NCBI RefSeq assembly: GCF_014199195.1
Contig: NZ_JACIJE010000009.1
Location: 1 to 64,000, forward strand
Direction: 5' to 3'
Length of the DNA stretch: 64,000 nt
Source of the DNA: Neoroseomonas alkaliterrae
Lineage (GTDB): Bacteria > Pseudomonadota > Alphaproteobacteria > Acetobacterales > Acetobacteraceae
How positions within the stretch are numbered: position 1 is the first letter of the stretch; each line of letters starts with the position of its first letter. This document shows, one piece after another, positions 17,306 to 24,768 of this stretch. Made by a program: the position numbers and the translations under genes. The notes below the pieces were generated by a model, which worked only from the letters and a program-made list of their open reading frames with translations, searched no databases and had not been told where the DNA came from.

Positions 17306-18406
17306 ATGCCGGACGAATCGCGCGATCCCGGGCCGGGGGGTAACCCGTCCCATGCGGAGACGGTGCGCCTTGCCGAGAAGATCGCGGTGCTGATGCTGCT
17401 CGCGCTGCTGCTCTACGGCGTGCTCAGCGTCCTCGCGCCCTTCGGCATGGCGATCGCCTTCGGCGCCTTCATCGCCATCGGCACCTGGCCCGCGCGCGAT
17501 GCGCTGGTGCGGGCCGGGCTCAGGCGGGGCGTGGCGGCGGTGGTGCTGCTGCTGCTTCTGGTGCTGCTGGTGGCGCTGCCGGTGCTGCTGATGGCGCCGG
17601 ATCTCGTGCGCCAGGTGAGTGCCGTGGTCGGCGCCGCGCGCGCCGCGCTCGCGAACCTGCCCGAGACGCCGCCTTCCTGGCTGGCCGGGATGCCGCTGCT
17701 GGGCGGGCAGGCGGCACGGTTCTGGAGCTGGGTCCACGGCATGCAGGGCGATATCGGCGCGCTGCTCGCGCCCTATGGCGGGCAGCTCGCGCGGCTGGTG
17801 GTGGACCTTGCGCAGGCGGCTGCGGGCAGCGTGGCGCAGGTGCTGCTCGCGCTTATCGTCGCCTCGATGTTCTGGGTGAGCGGCGACCGGATGGTGACCG
17901 AGCTGCGCGACATCGCCGCGCGGCTGGGCGGGGCGACGGGTGTCGCGGCGGTGGCGGCGGCGGGTGGCGCGGTGCGCGGCGTGGCCTGGGGCGTCGTCGG
18001 CACGGGCATCCTGCAGGCGGTGCTGATGGGCATCGGCCTCGCGCTGGCGGGCGTGCCCGGGGCGGCGGTGCTCGGCTTCCTGACGATGGTGTTCTCGATC
18101 AGCCAGGTTCTCGGCCCGCTGGTGGTGGTCACCTGGGGCGGGGCGGCGGCCTGGCTCTACAGCGAGGGGCAGACCGGCTGGGCGATCTTCATGCTGGCCT
18201 GGGGGGCGATCGCCGTCTCGGGCAGCGACAACATCGTGCGGCCGCTGCTGATCCAGCGCGGGAGCGCGATGCCGCTCGGGTTGATCATCCTTGGCGTCTT
18301 CGGCGGGCTGATCGCCTTCGGGTTCCTCGGCCTGTTCATCGGGCCGGCGCTGCTCGCGGTGGCGCACGGGCTGCTGCGCGCGTGGAAGGAGGCCCGGCCG
18401 GCCTGA
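17306..18406 (+). CDS. AI-2E family (PerM/YdiK) membrane transporter
   Basis: A 366-residue integral membrane protein with about eight hydrophobic segments. The pattern fits the AI-2E/UPF0118 family: paired N-terminal helices (VLMLLALLLYGVLSVLAPFG), a soluble central loop (about 120-160), and the conserved C-terminal block with GIGLALAGVPGAAVLGFL, VLGPLVV and the DNIVRPLLIQ..SAMPLGLIILGVFGG motif. Members export autoinducer-2 or act as antiporters or permeases; the substrate here is unknown. It starts 63 bp after gatB on the same strand. Confidence 0.88.
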   Translation: MPDESRDPGPGGNPSHAETVRLAEKIAVLMLLALLLYGVLSVLAPFGMAIAFGAFIAIGTWPARDALVRAGLRRGVAAVVLLLLLVLLVALPVLLMAPDLVRQVSAVVGAARAALANLPETPPSWLAGMPLLGGQAARFWSWVHGMQGDIGALLAPYGGQLARLVVDLAQAAAGSVAQVLLALIVASMFWVSGDRMVTELRDIAARLGGATGVAAVAAAGGAVRGVAWGVVGTGILQAVLMGIGLALAGVPGAAVLGFLTMVFSISQVLGPLVVVTWGGAAAWLYSEGQTGWAIFMLAWGAIAVSGSDNIVRPLLIQRGSAMPLGLIILGVFGGLIAFGFLGLFIGPALLAVAHGLLRAWKEARPA

Positions 18407-18475
18407 CCCGCGGAATGGACGCGCCGGCGCGGCCATGCGAAGCCTGCGGCAACCTCGGTGATGGAAGGGTTGCGC

Positions 18476-19120
18476 ATGGCGATCGAGCTCTGGACCTGGA
18501 ACACGCCCAACGGGCGCAAGATCAGCGTGGCGCTGGAGGAGATGGGGCTGGCCTACACGGTCGTGCCCGTGAACATCTCGAAGGACGAGCAGTTCAACCC
18601 GGAATTCCTCGCCTTCAGCCCCAACAACCGGATCCCCGCGATCAAGGATCCGGACGGGCCCGGCGGGGCGCCGATCACGGTGTTCGAGAGCGGGGCGATC
18701 CTGCTCTACCTGGCCGAGAAGACGGGCAGGTTCCTCCCGCGCGATCTTCGCGCGCGCGTGCCCGTCTATGAATGGCTGATGTGGCAGATGGGCGGCTTCG
18801 GGCCGATGCCGGGCCAGGTGCACCACTTCATGATGCGCCCGGACGGGCCGGCGAAGGAGTACGGGCTGGAGCGCTACGGCAAGGAGACGCTGCGGCTCTA
18901 TGGCGTGCTCGACAAGCGTCTTGCCGGGCGGGAGTTCGTGGCGACGGAGGGAGAGCCTTCCATCGCCGACTTCGCCATCCTGGGCTGGGCATGGCGGGCG
19001 GAGCGGCATCTGCCCACGCAGGGCAAGACGCTCGCCGACTATCCGAACGTCGCCCGCTGGTACGATGCCATGCTGGCGCGGCCGGCGACGAAGCGGGGGA
19101 TGGAGGTCGCTCTGTCCTGA
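18476..19120 (+). CDS. yfcG: YfcG/YghU-type glutathione S-transferase
   Basis: A 214-residue Nu-class GST-fold protein that binds two glutathiones and works as a disulfide-bond reductase. The signature N-terminus is TPNGRK (Thr10-Pro-Asn), with NISKDEQFNPEFL, SPNNRIPAI and the ESGAILLYLAEKTG motif, as in E. coli YfcG. The MWQMGGFGPMPGQVHHF block at the domain interface is also characteristic. ATG 18476 has GGAAGGG upstream; an earlier ATG at 18458 lacks one. It is the last gene before the serine tRNA. Confidence 0.88.
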   Translation: MAIELWTWNTPNGRKISVALEEMGLAYTVVPVNISKDEQFNPEFLAFSPNNRIPAIKDPDGPGGAPITVFESGAILLYLAEKTGRFLPRDLRARVPVYEWLMWQMGGFGPMPGQVHHFMMRPDGPAKEYGLERYGKETLRLYGVLDKRLAGREFVATEGEPSIADFAILGWAWRAERHLPTQGKTLADYPNVARWYDAMLARPATKRGMEVALS

Positions 19121-19143
19121 CGCCGTCCCGGGGCGCGTGGCGT

Positions 19144-19172
19144 TTGACGCTGCGCGTCCCGGCCGGTAGAAC
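19144..19172 (+). promoter_or_regulatory. Sigma-70 type promoter of tRNA-Ser
   Basis: A -35 box TTGACG (19144-19149), a 17-bp spacer and a -10 box TAGAAC (19167-19172). Predicted transcription starts near 19179, about 30 bp before the tRNA. Confidence 0.7.
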
Positions 19173-19209
19173 CCCGGCCCTGCAACGCCGTGTGACTTTC
19201 CACTCCTGC

Positions 19210-19302
19210 GGAGGGGTGGCCGAGTGGCCGAAGGCGGCGGTTTGCTAAACCGTTAGACGGGGTCAACCCGTCTCGTGGGTTCGAATCCCATCCCCTCCGC
19301 CA
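19210..19302 (+). tRNA. tRNA-Ser (anticodon GCT)
   Basis: The 7-bp acceptor stem is GGAGGGG (19210-19216) with CCCCTCC (19292-19298), then discriminator G and an encoded CCA. The anticodon loop TTGCTAA carries GCT at 19244-19246, closed by a 5-bp stem. A long variable arm (GACGGGGTCAACCCGTC) identifies a class II serine tRNA, and the T loop GTTCGAATC is canonical. It reads AGC and AGU codons. Confidence 0.97.
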
Positions 19303-19420
19303 TGTTCCCAATAGACCTCCAGACATGCCCTCCGAGGCCCTGGTGTGGTTGGGTCGGCTTTTCCTCAAGTTTTCACGGGTTGCGGCCTTCAGTCTCCGTT
19401 GCCGCCCCCCCCTGGCGACT

Positions 19421-19651
19421 TCACACCGCGCGACTGCCAACCCGTGCCGCGGCCATATGGTCACCGCCCCAGCCCTGAGGCGCGGGATAGCGCTCGATCC
19501 GTTCGGGCAAGTCGGGCAGCCAGGGCGGGCGCTCGTCCGATGGCAGGCCATGAAGCCCTGGCAGCGCGCCGCGCGGCGGCGGGCCGGAACACGCCGCGAC
19601 CATGCAGACCGCAACTGCCAAGCATGCGTGCAGAAGGCGCGTGTATCGCAT
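19421..19651 (-). CDS. Small hypothetical lipoprotein
   Basis: A 76-residue protein. It has a hydrophobic signal (LLHACLAVAVCMVAAC) with a VAAC lipobox, so Cys21 would be lipidated. The mature part is short and Pro/Gly-rich (LPGLHGLPSDERPPWLPDLPERIERYP). A good ribosome site (AGGAAAGAGG) precedes the ATG at 19651. It lies between the tRNA and the CitE operon on the minus strand, with 212 gene-free bases before it. No family recognised. Confidence 0.6.
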   Translation of the reverse strand: MRYTRLLHACLAVAVCMVAACSGPPPRGALPGLHGLPSDERPPWLPDLPERIERYPAPQGWGGDHMAAARVGSRAV

Positions 19652-19863
19652 CCAAGCCTCTTTCCTGCGCCCTCTAGCACGAGCAGCCGGTAGAATCGCG
19701 GCGGCCGACGCGGCCCGAGGCATGCGCTGGAACCTCCCAAGCGGCCATCCGGGGGATCCGGCGCGGTATGGCCCGTAGCGCGTCGCCCCGATCACCAGCC
19801 AGGGGACGGCCACGGGATGCAAGGCCCGGCGCCTTCCTCGCCGGCGGCCTGCCAGCAGCCGTC

Positions 19864-20733
19864 TCAGCGCGCCCGTGCGAGGAGCCTTCGCGCGCGCTCG
19901 ACCACCGGCAGGTCGATCATCTGGCCCTCGAAGGCCACCGCGCCGCGTCCTTCGGCGAGCGCCGCCTCGAAGGCCGCGATCAGGCGTCGCGCGCGCTCCA
20001 CCTCGGCGGGGGAGGGGCCGTATTCCTCGTTGATCACCGGCACCTGCGCGGGATGGATGCAAGCCTGGCATGCGAAGCCCAGCGCCCGCGAACGCCGCAA
20101 CGACAGACGATACGCCTCGAGGTCGGAGAAATCCGCGAAGGGCCCGACCGAACCCATGGGCTGGATGCGCGCGGCCCGCGCCGCGGCCACCACCATCATG
20201 CCGAAATGGTAGAGGAGGTCCGCGCCCGGAACCGCTTCCATCTCGGTCGAGAGATCCTCCGCACCGATGCCGAGCGCGACCACGCGGGGATCGGCGGTGG
20301 CTATGGCGGGCAGCAGCGGCAGCGCCTCCGGCGTCTCGACCACGGCTATGAAGCGCGTGTGCCCGATTGCCATGCCCTGGGCCGCTTCGCGCGCCGCAAC
20401 GACCTCCGAGAGCAGGCGCACATGCTCGGGCCCCATCACCTTGGGCAGCATCAGCGTGCCCACAGCGGGCATCACTGCCGCCGCGATGTCGGGCACGGCG
20501 AGGTCAAGCGGGCGGTTGATGCGCACCGCCACCTCCGCCCCCGCCTGGCCGACGGTTGCCGCGGCGCGCGGCAGCGCGTCGCGCGCCGCCTGCTTCTCCG
20601 CCGGCGCGATGGAATCCTCGAGGTCGAGGATGATCACATCCGCGCCGCGCGTACGCGCCTTGGCGACGAACCTCTCGCCCGTCACGGGGACGAACATCAG
20701 GGACCGCCAGCTCGCGGGCGATGCGCGGGTCAT
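19864..20733 (-). CDS. HpcH/HpaI aldolase / CitE-like CoA-ester lyase
   Basis: A 289-residue TIM-barrel lyase. The family blocks are SLMFVPVTGERFVAKA, the metal-site strand ADVIILDLEDSI, VRINRP (Arg of the CoA/acyl site), LMLPKV, AVVETPEAL (metal Glu) and the GFACQACIHPAQV loop. Such enzymes cleave malyl-, citramalyl- or citryl-CoA. It overlaps the hydratase gene by ATGA. Itaconyl-CoA/mesaconyl-C4-CoA hydratase and citramalyl-CoA lyase are consecutive steps in itaconate breakdown, so (S)-citramalyl-CoA lyase (products acetyl-CoA and pyruvate) is the best guess. No CoA-transferase or ligase is visible nearby. Confidence 0.8.
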   Translation of the reverse strand: MTRASPASWRSLMFVPVTGERFVAKARTRGADVIILDLEDSIAPAEKQAARDALPRAAATVGQAGAEVAVRINRPLDLAVPDIAAAVMPAVGTLMLPKVMGPEHVRLLSEVVAAREAAQGMAIGHTRFIAVVETPEALPLLPAIATADPRVVALGIGAEDLSTEMEAVPGADLLYHFGMMVVAAARAARIQPMGSVGPFADFSDLEAYRLSLRRSRALGFACQACIHPAQVPVINEEYGPSPAEVERARRLIAAFEAALAEGRGAVAFEGQMIDLPVVERARRLLARAR

Positions 20734-21605
20734 GCCGCGAACTCCAGTTCCATCGCCGCGCAGAGATGCCCGTCCTTGTCCGCCGCCCAGCAGGCCATGC
20801 GGCCACCGGAGGGTGCCGCGCCGCACAGCGTGACCGTGTCGCCCACCCAGAGCGGCCGCGTCAGACGCGCCGTGAATCCCGTCAGGCGCCCCGGCGCGCG
20901 CTTCAGCGCGGCATCGAGGACGAGCTGCATCGTCAGCCCGCCATTCTGGACCGCGGCCGGATAGCCTTCCTCCTGCCGCGCATAATCCGCGTCGTAATGG
21001 ATGCGGTGCGCGTTCCAGGTCACCGCCGAGTAGCGGAACACGAGCGCCGAGGAGAGCAGCACCCGGTCGGCATAGATGCCGTTGGCCGGAGCAGGCTGCG
21101 GCGGCGAGACGGCGCTCGCCTGCCCGGGCGGCGGGGCCTCGCGGTAGAGCGCGTCGAACTCGTCCACGGCGATCACCTCGCCGCGCGTCTCGATCACATG
21201 GCGCATCGTCAGCACGGCCATGCGCCCCGTGCGGCCGATCTTCGGCGCCACCTGCGCGACGATGGCGCGCTTGATCGCCGGCTCGCCGATGCGCAGCGCA
21301 CCGCTGATCGTCACGCGCCGCCCCGCGCCCATGCGCCGCGGCAGCGGGATGGGCGGCAAGAACACGCCCTTTTCCGGGTGGCCATCCGGCCCGATGTCGG
21401 ACTGCCTCGCGATGTCGGGGAAGAACATGGTGAACCAGTGCGGCGGCAATGCGTCGCCCTGCTTCAGCGATGCCGGGTCCATATCCAGCATGCCCGCGAT
21501 ACGGCGGGCGGAGGAGAGGCCGATCTCGTCCTCCACGATGCGCTCGCGGCCCACCCAGTGCTGCAGGGCCGCGATCGCGGCCTCGAATTCGGCATCCGTC
21601 GTCAT
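20730..21605 (-). CDS. FAS1/MaoC-type acyl-CoA hydratase (itaconyl/mesaconyl-CoA type)
   Basis: A 291-residue double hot-dog protein. The N-terminal half has the FAS1 dehydratase-like opening (HWVGRERIVEDEI, PPHWFTMFFP) of mesaconyl-C4-CoA hydratase and itaconyl-CoA hydratase. The C-terminal half carries the hydratase-2 segment (LVFRYSAVTWNAHRIHYDADYA) with the Asn-His-Ile-His-Tyr-Asp active-site pattern and NGGLTMQL. It is followed with a 4-bp overlap by the CitE-like lyase and preceded, 1 bp away, by a beta-lactamase-fold hydrolase. Together hydratase and lyase would turn an unsaturated C5-dicarboxyl-CoA into citramalyl-CoA and then acetyl-CoA plus pyruvate; this is inference from pairing. 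Confidence 0.8.
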   Translation of the reverse strand: MTTDAEFEAAIAALQHWVGRERIVEDEIGLSSARRIAGMLDMDPASLKQGDALPPHWFTMFFPDIARQSDIGPDGHPEKGVFLPPIPLPRRMGAGRRVTISGALRIGEPAIKRAIVAQVAPKIGRTGRMAVLTMRHVIETRGEVIAVDEFDALYREAPPPGQASAVSPPQPAPANGIYADRVLLSSALVFRYSAVTWNAHRIHYDADYARQEEGYPAAVQNGGLTMQLVLDAALKRAPGRLTGFTARLTRPLWVGDTVTLCGAAPSGGRMACWAADKDGHLCAAMELEFAA

Positions 21606-21606
21606 G

Positions 21607-22449
21607 TCAGTCCATCACGTCCCAGCAGGCGCGGGCCAGTCGCCCGGCGGTGGCATAGGCTGCGGTGTAGCCGGGCAGCCCGTCCGGCAGCGTGTCGGGC
21701 ACCTTGTCGGTGAAGACGCTGATGATGAAGCGCGGCCTGTCGTTCCTGTAGACGATGCCGGCATCCATGCGCCCGCGCGGCCCTCGGCCAGTCTTGTTGG
21801 CGACCTTGGCCTTGGCCGGCAGCAGGGACGGGATCAGGTTGCGCAGCCGCTGCCAGGAGAGGATGTCGAGCGCGAGGCCGCACAGTTCCGGTGTCGCGCC
21901 GAGGGCCGCGGCTTCCGCCGCGTCGGCGGCGCCCTTCACCATGCGGTCCAGCAGCACGCCCTGGTCGCGCGCCGTGGTGCTCGCCACGGCCTCGATCGGG
22001 TGGTCCCAGGGCAGGCCGGGGGGCGGAAAATTCACGCGATGCGTGGTGCCGGTCATGCCGATGCGCCGGCACCAGGCGTTGAGCTCATCGCGGTCCAGCC
22101 GTTCCAGCACGATCTGCGTGCAGACATTGTCGCTGGTGATGATCATGTTCACCAAGGCGTCGCGCAGAGGGATGACGCAGCCCGGCGTCATGAACTGGTA
22201 GGTGCCGCTGTCCACGCCTTCCTGCAGGTGCTTCTCGATGGTGCAGGGTTCGTCGAGGCGCAGTTTCCCTTCATGCACCTTCGACAGCGCGTGCATCAGG
22301 ATCGAGGTCTTGCGCGTGCTGGCCGAGGGCACCACCACGTCGCCGCCGCGATCCGCCTCCCAGCCCGTCGCGAGATCCTTCACATACCAGGTCGTGTCGA
22401 AGGGCTGCGGGTTGCAGATGGCGTTCAGCCGCGCGACGAGATCCTGCAT
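21607..22449 (-). CDS. Class A beta-lactamase-fold serine hydrolase, leaderless
   Basis: A 280-residue protein with the three hallmark motifs of the class A beta-lactamase fold: S44-x-x-K47 (SASTRKTS), S106-D-N108 (TSDNVC) and K219-T-G221 (ANKTGRG). The Glu166 region is not clear; Glu153 before a STTARD segment is the best candidate. There is no signal peptide (MQDLVARLNAICNP), unlike secreted lactamases, so it is predicted cytoplasmic and probably not an antibiotic-resistance enzyme. It is the first gene of an operon with the hydratase and lyase, which suggests hydrolysis of an amide or ester feeding that pathway. Confidence 0.8.
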   Translation of the reverse strand: MQDLVARLNAICNPQPFDTTWYVKDLATGWEADRGGDVVVPSASTRKTSILMHALSKVHEGKLRLDEPCTIEKHLQEGVDSGTYQFMTPGCVIPLRDALVNMIITSDNVCTQIVLERLDRDELNAWCRRIGMTGTTHRVNFPPPGLPWDHPIEAVASTTARDQGVLLDRMVKGAADAAEAAALGATPELCGLALDILSWQRLRNLIPSLLPAKAKVANKTGRGPRGRMDAGIVYRNDRPRFIISVFTDKVPDTLPDGLPGYTAAYATAGRLARACWDVMD

Positions 22450-22555
22450 GGCGCTCCTCCTTCCCGCTCGCGCCGCACGCTAGACCCGCCTGCCGCGCGT
22501 GGCCAGGGCGGGCCGCGCGCGGTATCCTGGACTTTGGAACGCCAAGGGGGAATGC

Positions 22556-23485
22556 ATGCGGACGGAGATCGGGCAGGTCGCGGTGATCGGCGCTGGAACC
22601 ATCGGGGCGTCCTGGGCGGCCTTCTTCCTCAGCCGCGGCCTCAAGGTCCGCGCCTGGGATCCGTCGCCGGAGGCGCCCGCGCTGATGCGCCGGATGATCG
22701 AAGGCGCGTGGCCGGTCCTGATGCGGCTCGGCGGCAGGCCGGATGCCGATCCCGAGGCGTGGTCCTTCGCCGAGGATCCGGCCGCCGCCGTCGCGGGCGC
22801 CGACTTCGTGCAGGAGAGCGCGCCCGAACGCCTGCCGATCAAGCAGGCCCTGCTCGCGCAACTCGATGCCGCCCTGCCGCCGGATGTGGTGATCGCCTCC
22901 TCCACCTCCGGCCTGCTCGCCTCGCAGATCTCGGCGCAATGTGGCCATCCCGAGCGCGTGGTGATCGGCCATCCCTTCAACCCGCCGCACCTGATCCCGC
23001 TGGTGGAGGTGGTGGGCGGCGCGAAGGCGAGCCCTGAAGCGGTCCGTGCCGCGATGGCGTTCTACCGCGCCATCGGCAAGCACCCGATCGAGATCCGCAA
23101 GGAGGTCCCGGGTCATCTCGCGAACCGGCTCCAGGCGGCGCTGTGGCGGGAGGCGGTGCATCTCGTGGCCGAAGGTGTCGCCAGCGTCGCCGATGTGGAC
23201 GCCGCGATCAGCGAGGGCCCGGGCCTGCGCTGGGCGCTGATGGGCCCGCACACCACCTTCCACCTCGCCGGCGGGGAAGGGGGCATCGCGCATTTCCTGC
23301 ACCACCTGATGCCCGCCGTGACGTCGTGGTGGGACGACCTCGGCAACCCGCGCGTGGACGAGCGCGTGCAGGCGATGCTGGCCGAGGGCGTGGCCGAGGC
23401 GACGGGCGGGGCCAGCACCGCCGAGCTCGCGCGCCGCCGGGACGCCGCCCTGGTGCGGCTGCTGGAAGCGCGCGGCGGGGGCTAG
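22556..23485 (+). CDS. 3-hydroxyacyl-CoA dehydrogenase-family enzyme (carnitine dehydrogenase-like)
   Basis: A 309-residue two-domain NAD enzyme. The Rossmann motif GAGTIG lies near residue 11, the catalytic region has SSTSGLL, and HPFNPPHLIPLVEVVGG carries the catalytic His. The C-terminal helical domain begins at VPGHLANRLQAALWREA. The length and the PPHLIPLVE motif match the L-carnitine dehydrogenase / lambda-crystallin branch rather than FadB-type enzymes; the substrate is a beta-hydroxy acid, not certainly a CoA ester. AAGGGGG precedes ATG 22556. The 3' end overlaps the convergent FAD oxidoreductase gene by 4 bp. Confidence 0.85.
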   Translation: MRTEIGQVAVIGAGTIGASWAAFFLSRGLKVRAWDPSPEAPALMRRMIEGAWPVLMRLGGRPDADPEAWSFAEDPAAAVAGADFVQESAPERLPIKQALLAQLDAALPPDVVIASSTSGLLASQISAQCGHPERVVIGHPFNPPHLIPLVEVVGGAKASPEAVRAAMAFYRAIGKHPIEIRKEVPGHLANRLQAALWREAVHLVAEGVASVADVDAAISEGPGLRWALMGPHTTFHLAGGEGGIAHFLHHLMPAVTSWWDDLGNPRVDERVQAMLAEGVAEATGGASTAELARRRDAALVRLLEARGGG

Positions 23486-24753
23486 AGGCCGAGCCGGTCG
23501 CGGATCCGCCCCTCCCACAGCTTTGCCGTCACGGCGAGGCGCCAGAAGCCGTGGAGGGGGATCGGCCGGATCGAGGTGACGGGCATGTCGAGCGCCTCGG
23601 CCGGCGTGCCGAGCAGACGCCGCGCGATCTGCCCGCCCATCGCCGTCGCCATGGCCACGCCGCGGCCATTGTAGCCCAGCGCGGCGATGACGCCCGGCGC
23701 GGGCTCGTGCAGATGCGGATAGTGGTCGGGCGTCATGGCGAGCTGCCCGTTCCAGCCATGCGTCCAGCGCACGCCGGCGAGGGCGGGCCAGAGGCGTGCC
23801 GCATAATCGGTGAGATAGCGGATCGGGCCGGTGTCGCCGATCGGCCGCTGCGGGCCGCGACCGCCGATCAGCAGCCGGTTCGCACGGTCCATCCGGTAGT
23901 AGACGGTGATGCGCCCGGCCTCGTAGAGCGAGGCGCGCCGCGGCATGATCGCGCGCGCCACCTCATCGGCCAGCGGCGCGCTCGCCGCGATGGAGCTGAA
24001 CACCGGCACCACGCTGCGCCGCAGCCCGGGCCAGAGGTCGTCCGTATAGCCATTGGTGGCGAGGACGATATGCGTCGCGCGCACCGCACCGCCCGGGGTC
24101 GTGACGCGCCATCCCGCGGCCTCGCGCGCGATGCGCTGCGCCGGGCTTCCGCCATGGATGCGCGCGCCCTGCGCCAGCGCGGCGCGGGCGAGGCCGCGCG
24201 CGAAGGAGAGCGGATGCACGTCGCCGCCGCGCGCATCCACCATGGCCCCGGCATAGCGCGCGGTGCCGGTCATGGCCGCGACCTCTTCCGCGGAGGCATA
24301 GCGCACCGGCCAGCCGCGGCGCGCGGATTGCTCGGCGCTGCGGCGCGCGGCGGCCGCGCTGCGCGCGTCGATGGCGGCGCGGATGGTGCCTTCCTGCCGC
24401 GCCTCGCAGGCGATCTGGTGGCGCCGCACCAGCGCAAAAAGCGCATCCGGCGCGCCGTAGGACAGCGCGAGCATCCGCCCGCCGAGGTCGGGGCCGAAAT
24501 CGCGCTCCACCTCGTCCGGGTCGGGCTTGAGGCCCGGATTCACCTGGCCGCCATTGCGGCCCGAGGCGCCCCAGCCCGGCTCATGGGCTTCGAGCAGCAG
24601 CACCGACGCGCCCGCCTCGGCGAGATGCAACGCCGCGGACAGGCCGGTGAAGCCGCCGCCGACGATGCAGACATCGGCGCGATGCTCGCCCTCGAGCGGC
24701 GGCGTCGGTGCGGCCGGTGCCGCGGTCTCGGCGTAGAGGCTCGGCGGCAGCAC
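23482..24753 (-). CDS. FAD-dependent amine/amino-acid oxidoreductase (DAO, OrdL/PuuB-like)
   Basis: A 423-residue flavoprotein of the D-amino-acid-oxidase superfamily. The FAD motif GGGFTGLSAALHLAEAG is at about 32-48, followed by WGASGRNGGQVNPGL, typical of OrdL/PuuB-type enzymes. A second FAD contact (ATNGYTDDLWPGL) and the C-terminal GYNGRGVAMATAMGG are present. Such enzymes oxidise secondary amines, glutamylpolyamines or amino acids. It follows the N-acyl-D-amino-acid deacylase gene by 15 bp on the same strand, so it may oxidise the released amine or amino acid; this is inference. Confidence 0.85.
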   Translation of the reverse strand: MLPPSLYAETAAPAAPTPPLEGEHRADVCIVGGGFTGLSAALHLAEAGASVLLLEAHEPGWGASGRNGGQVNPGLKPDPDEVERDFGPDLGGRMLALSYGAPDALFALVRRHQIACEARQEGTIRAAIDARSAAAARRSAEQSARRGWPVRYASAEEVAAMTGTARYAGAMVDARGGDVHPLSFARGLARAALAQGARIHGGSPAQRIAREAAGWRVTTPGGAVRATHIVLATNGYTDDLWPGLRRSVVPVFSSIAASAPLADEVARAIMPRRASLYEAGRITVYYRMDRANRLLIGGRGPQRPIGDTGPIRYLTDYAARLWPALAGVRWTHGWNGQLAMTPDHYPHLHEPAPGVIAALGYNGRGVAMATAMGGQIARRLLGTPAEALDMPVTSIRPIPLHGFWRLAVTAKLWEGRIRDRLGL

Positions 24754-24768
24754 CCTTGAGTCGCGCCG

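Noticed and set aside
19039-19740. Minus-strand frame across the tRNA gene containing GWDSNPR
   Set aside because: This peptide is the usual result of translating a tRNA T-arm region; the tRNA-Ser structure explains the sequence.
21607-22449. Antibiotic-resistance beta-lactamase
   Set aside because: The core motifs are present, but there is no export signal, the Glu166 region is not clear, and the operon is metabolic.
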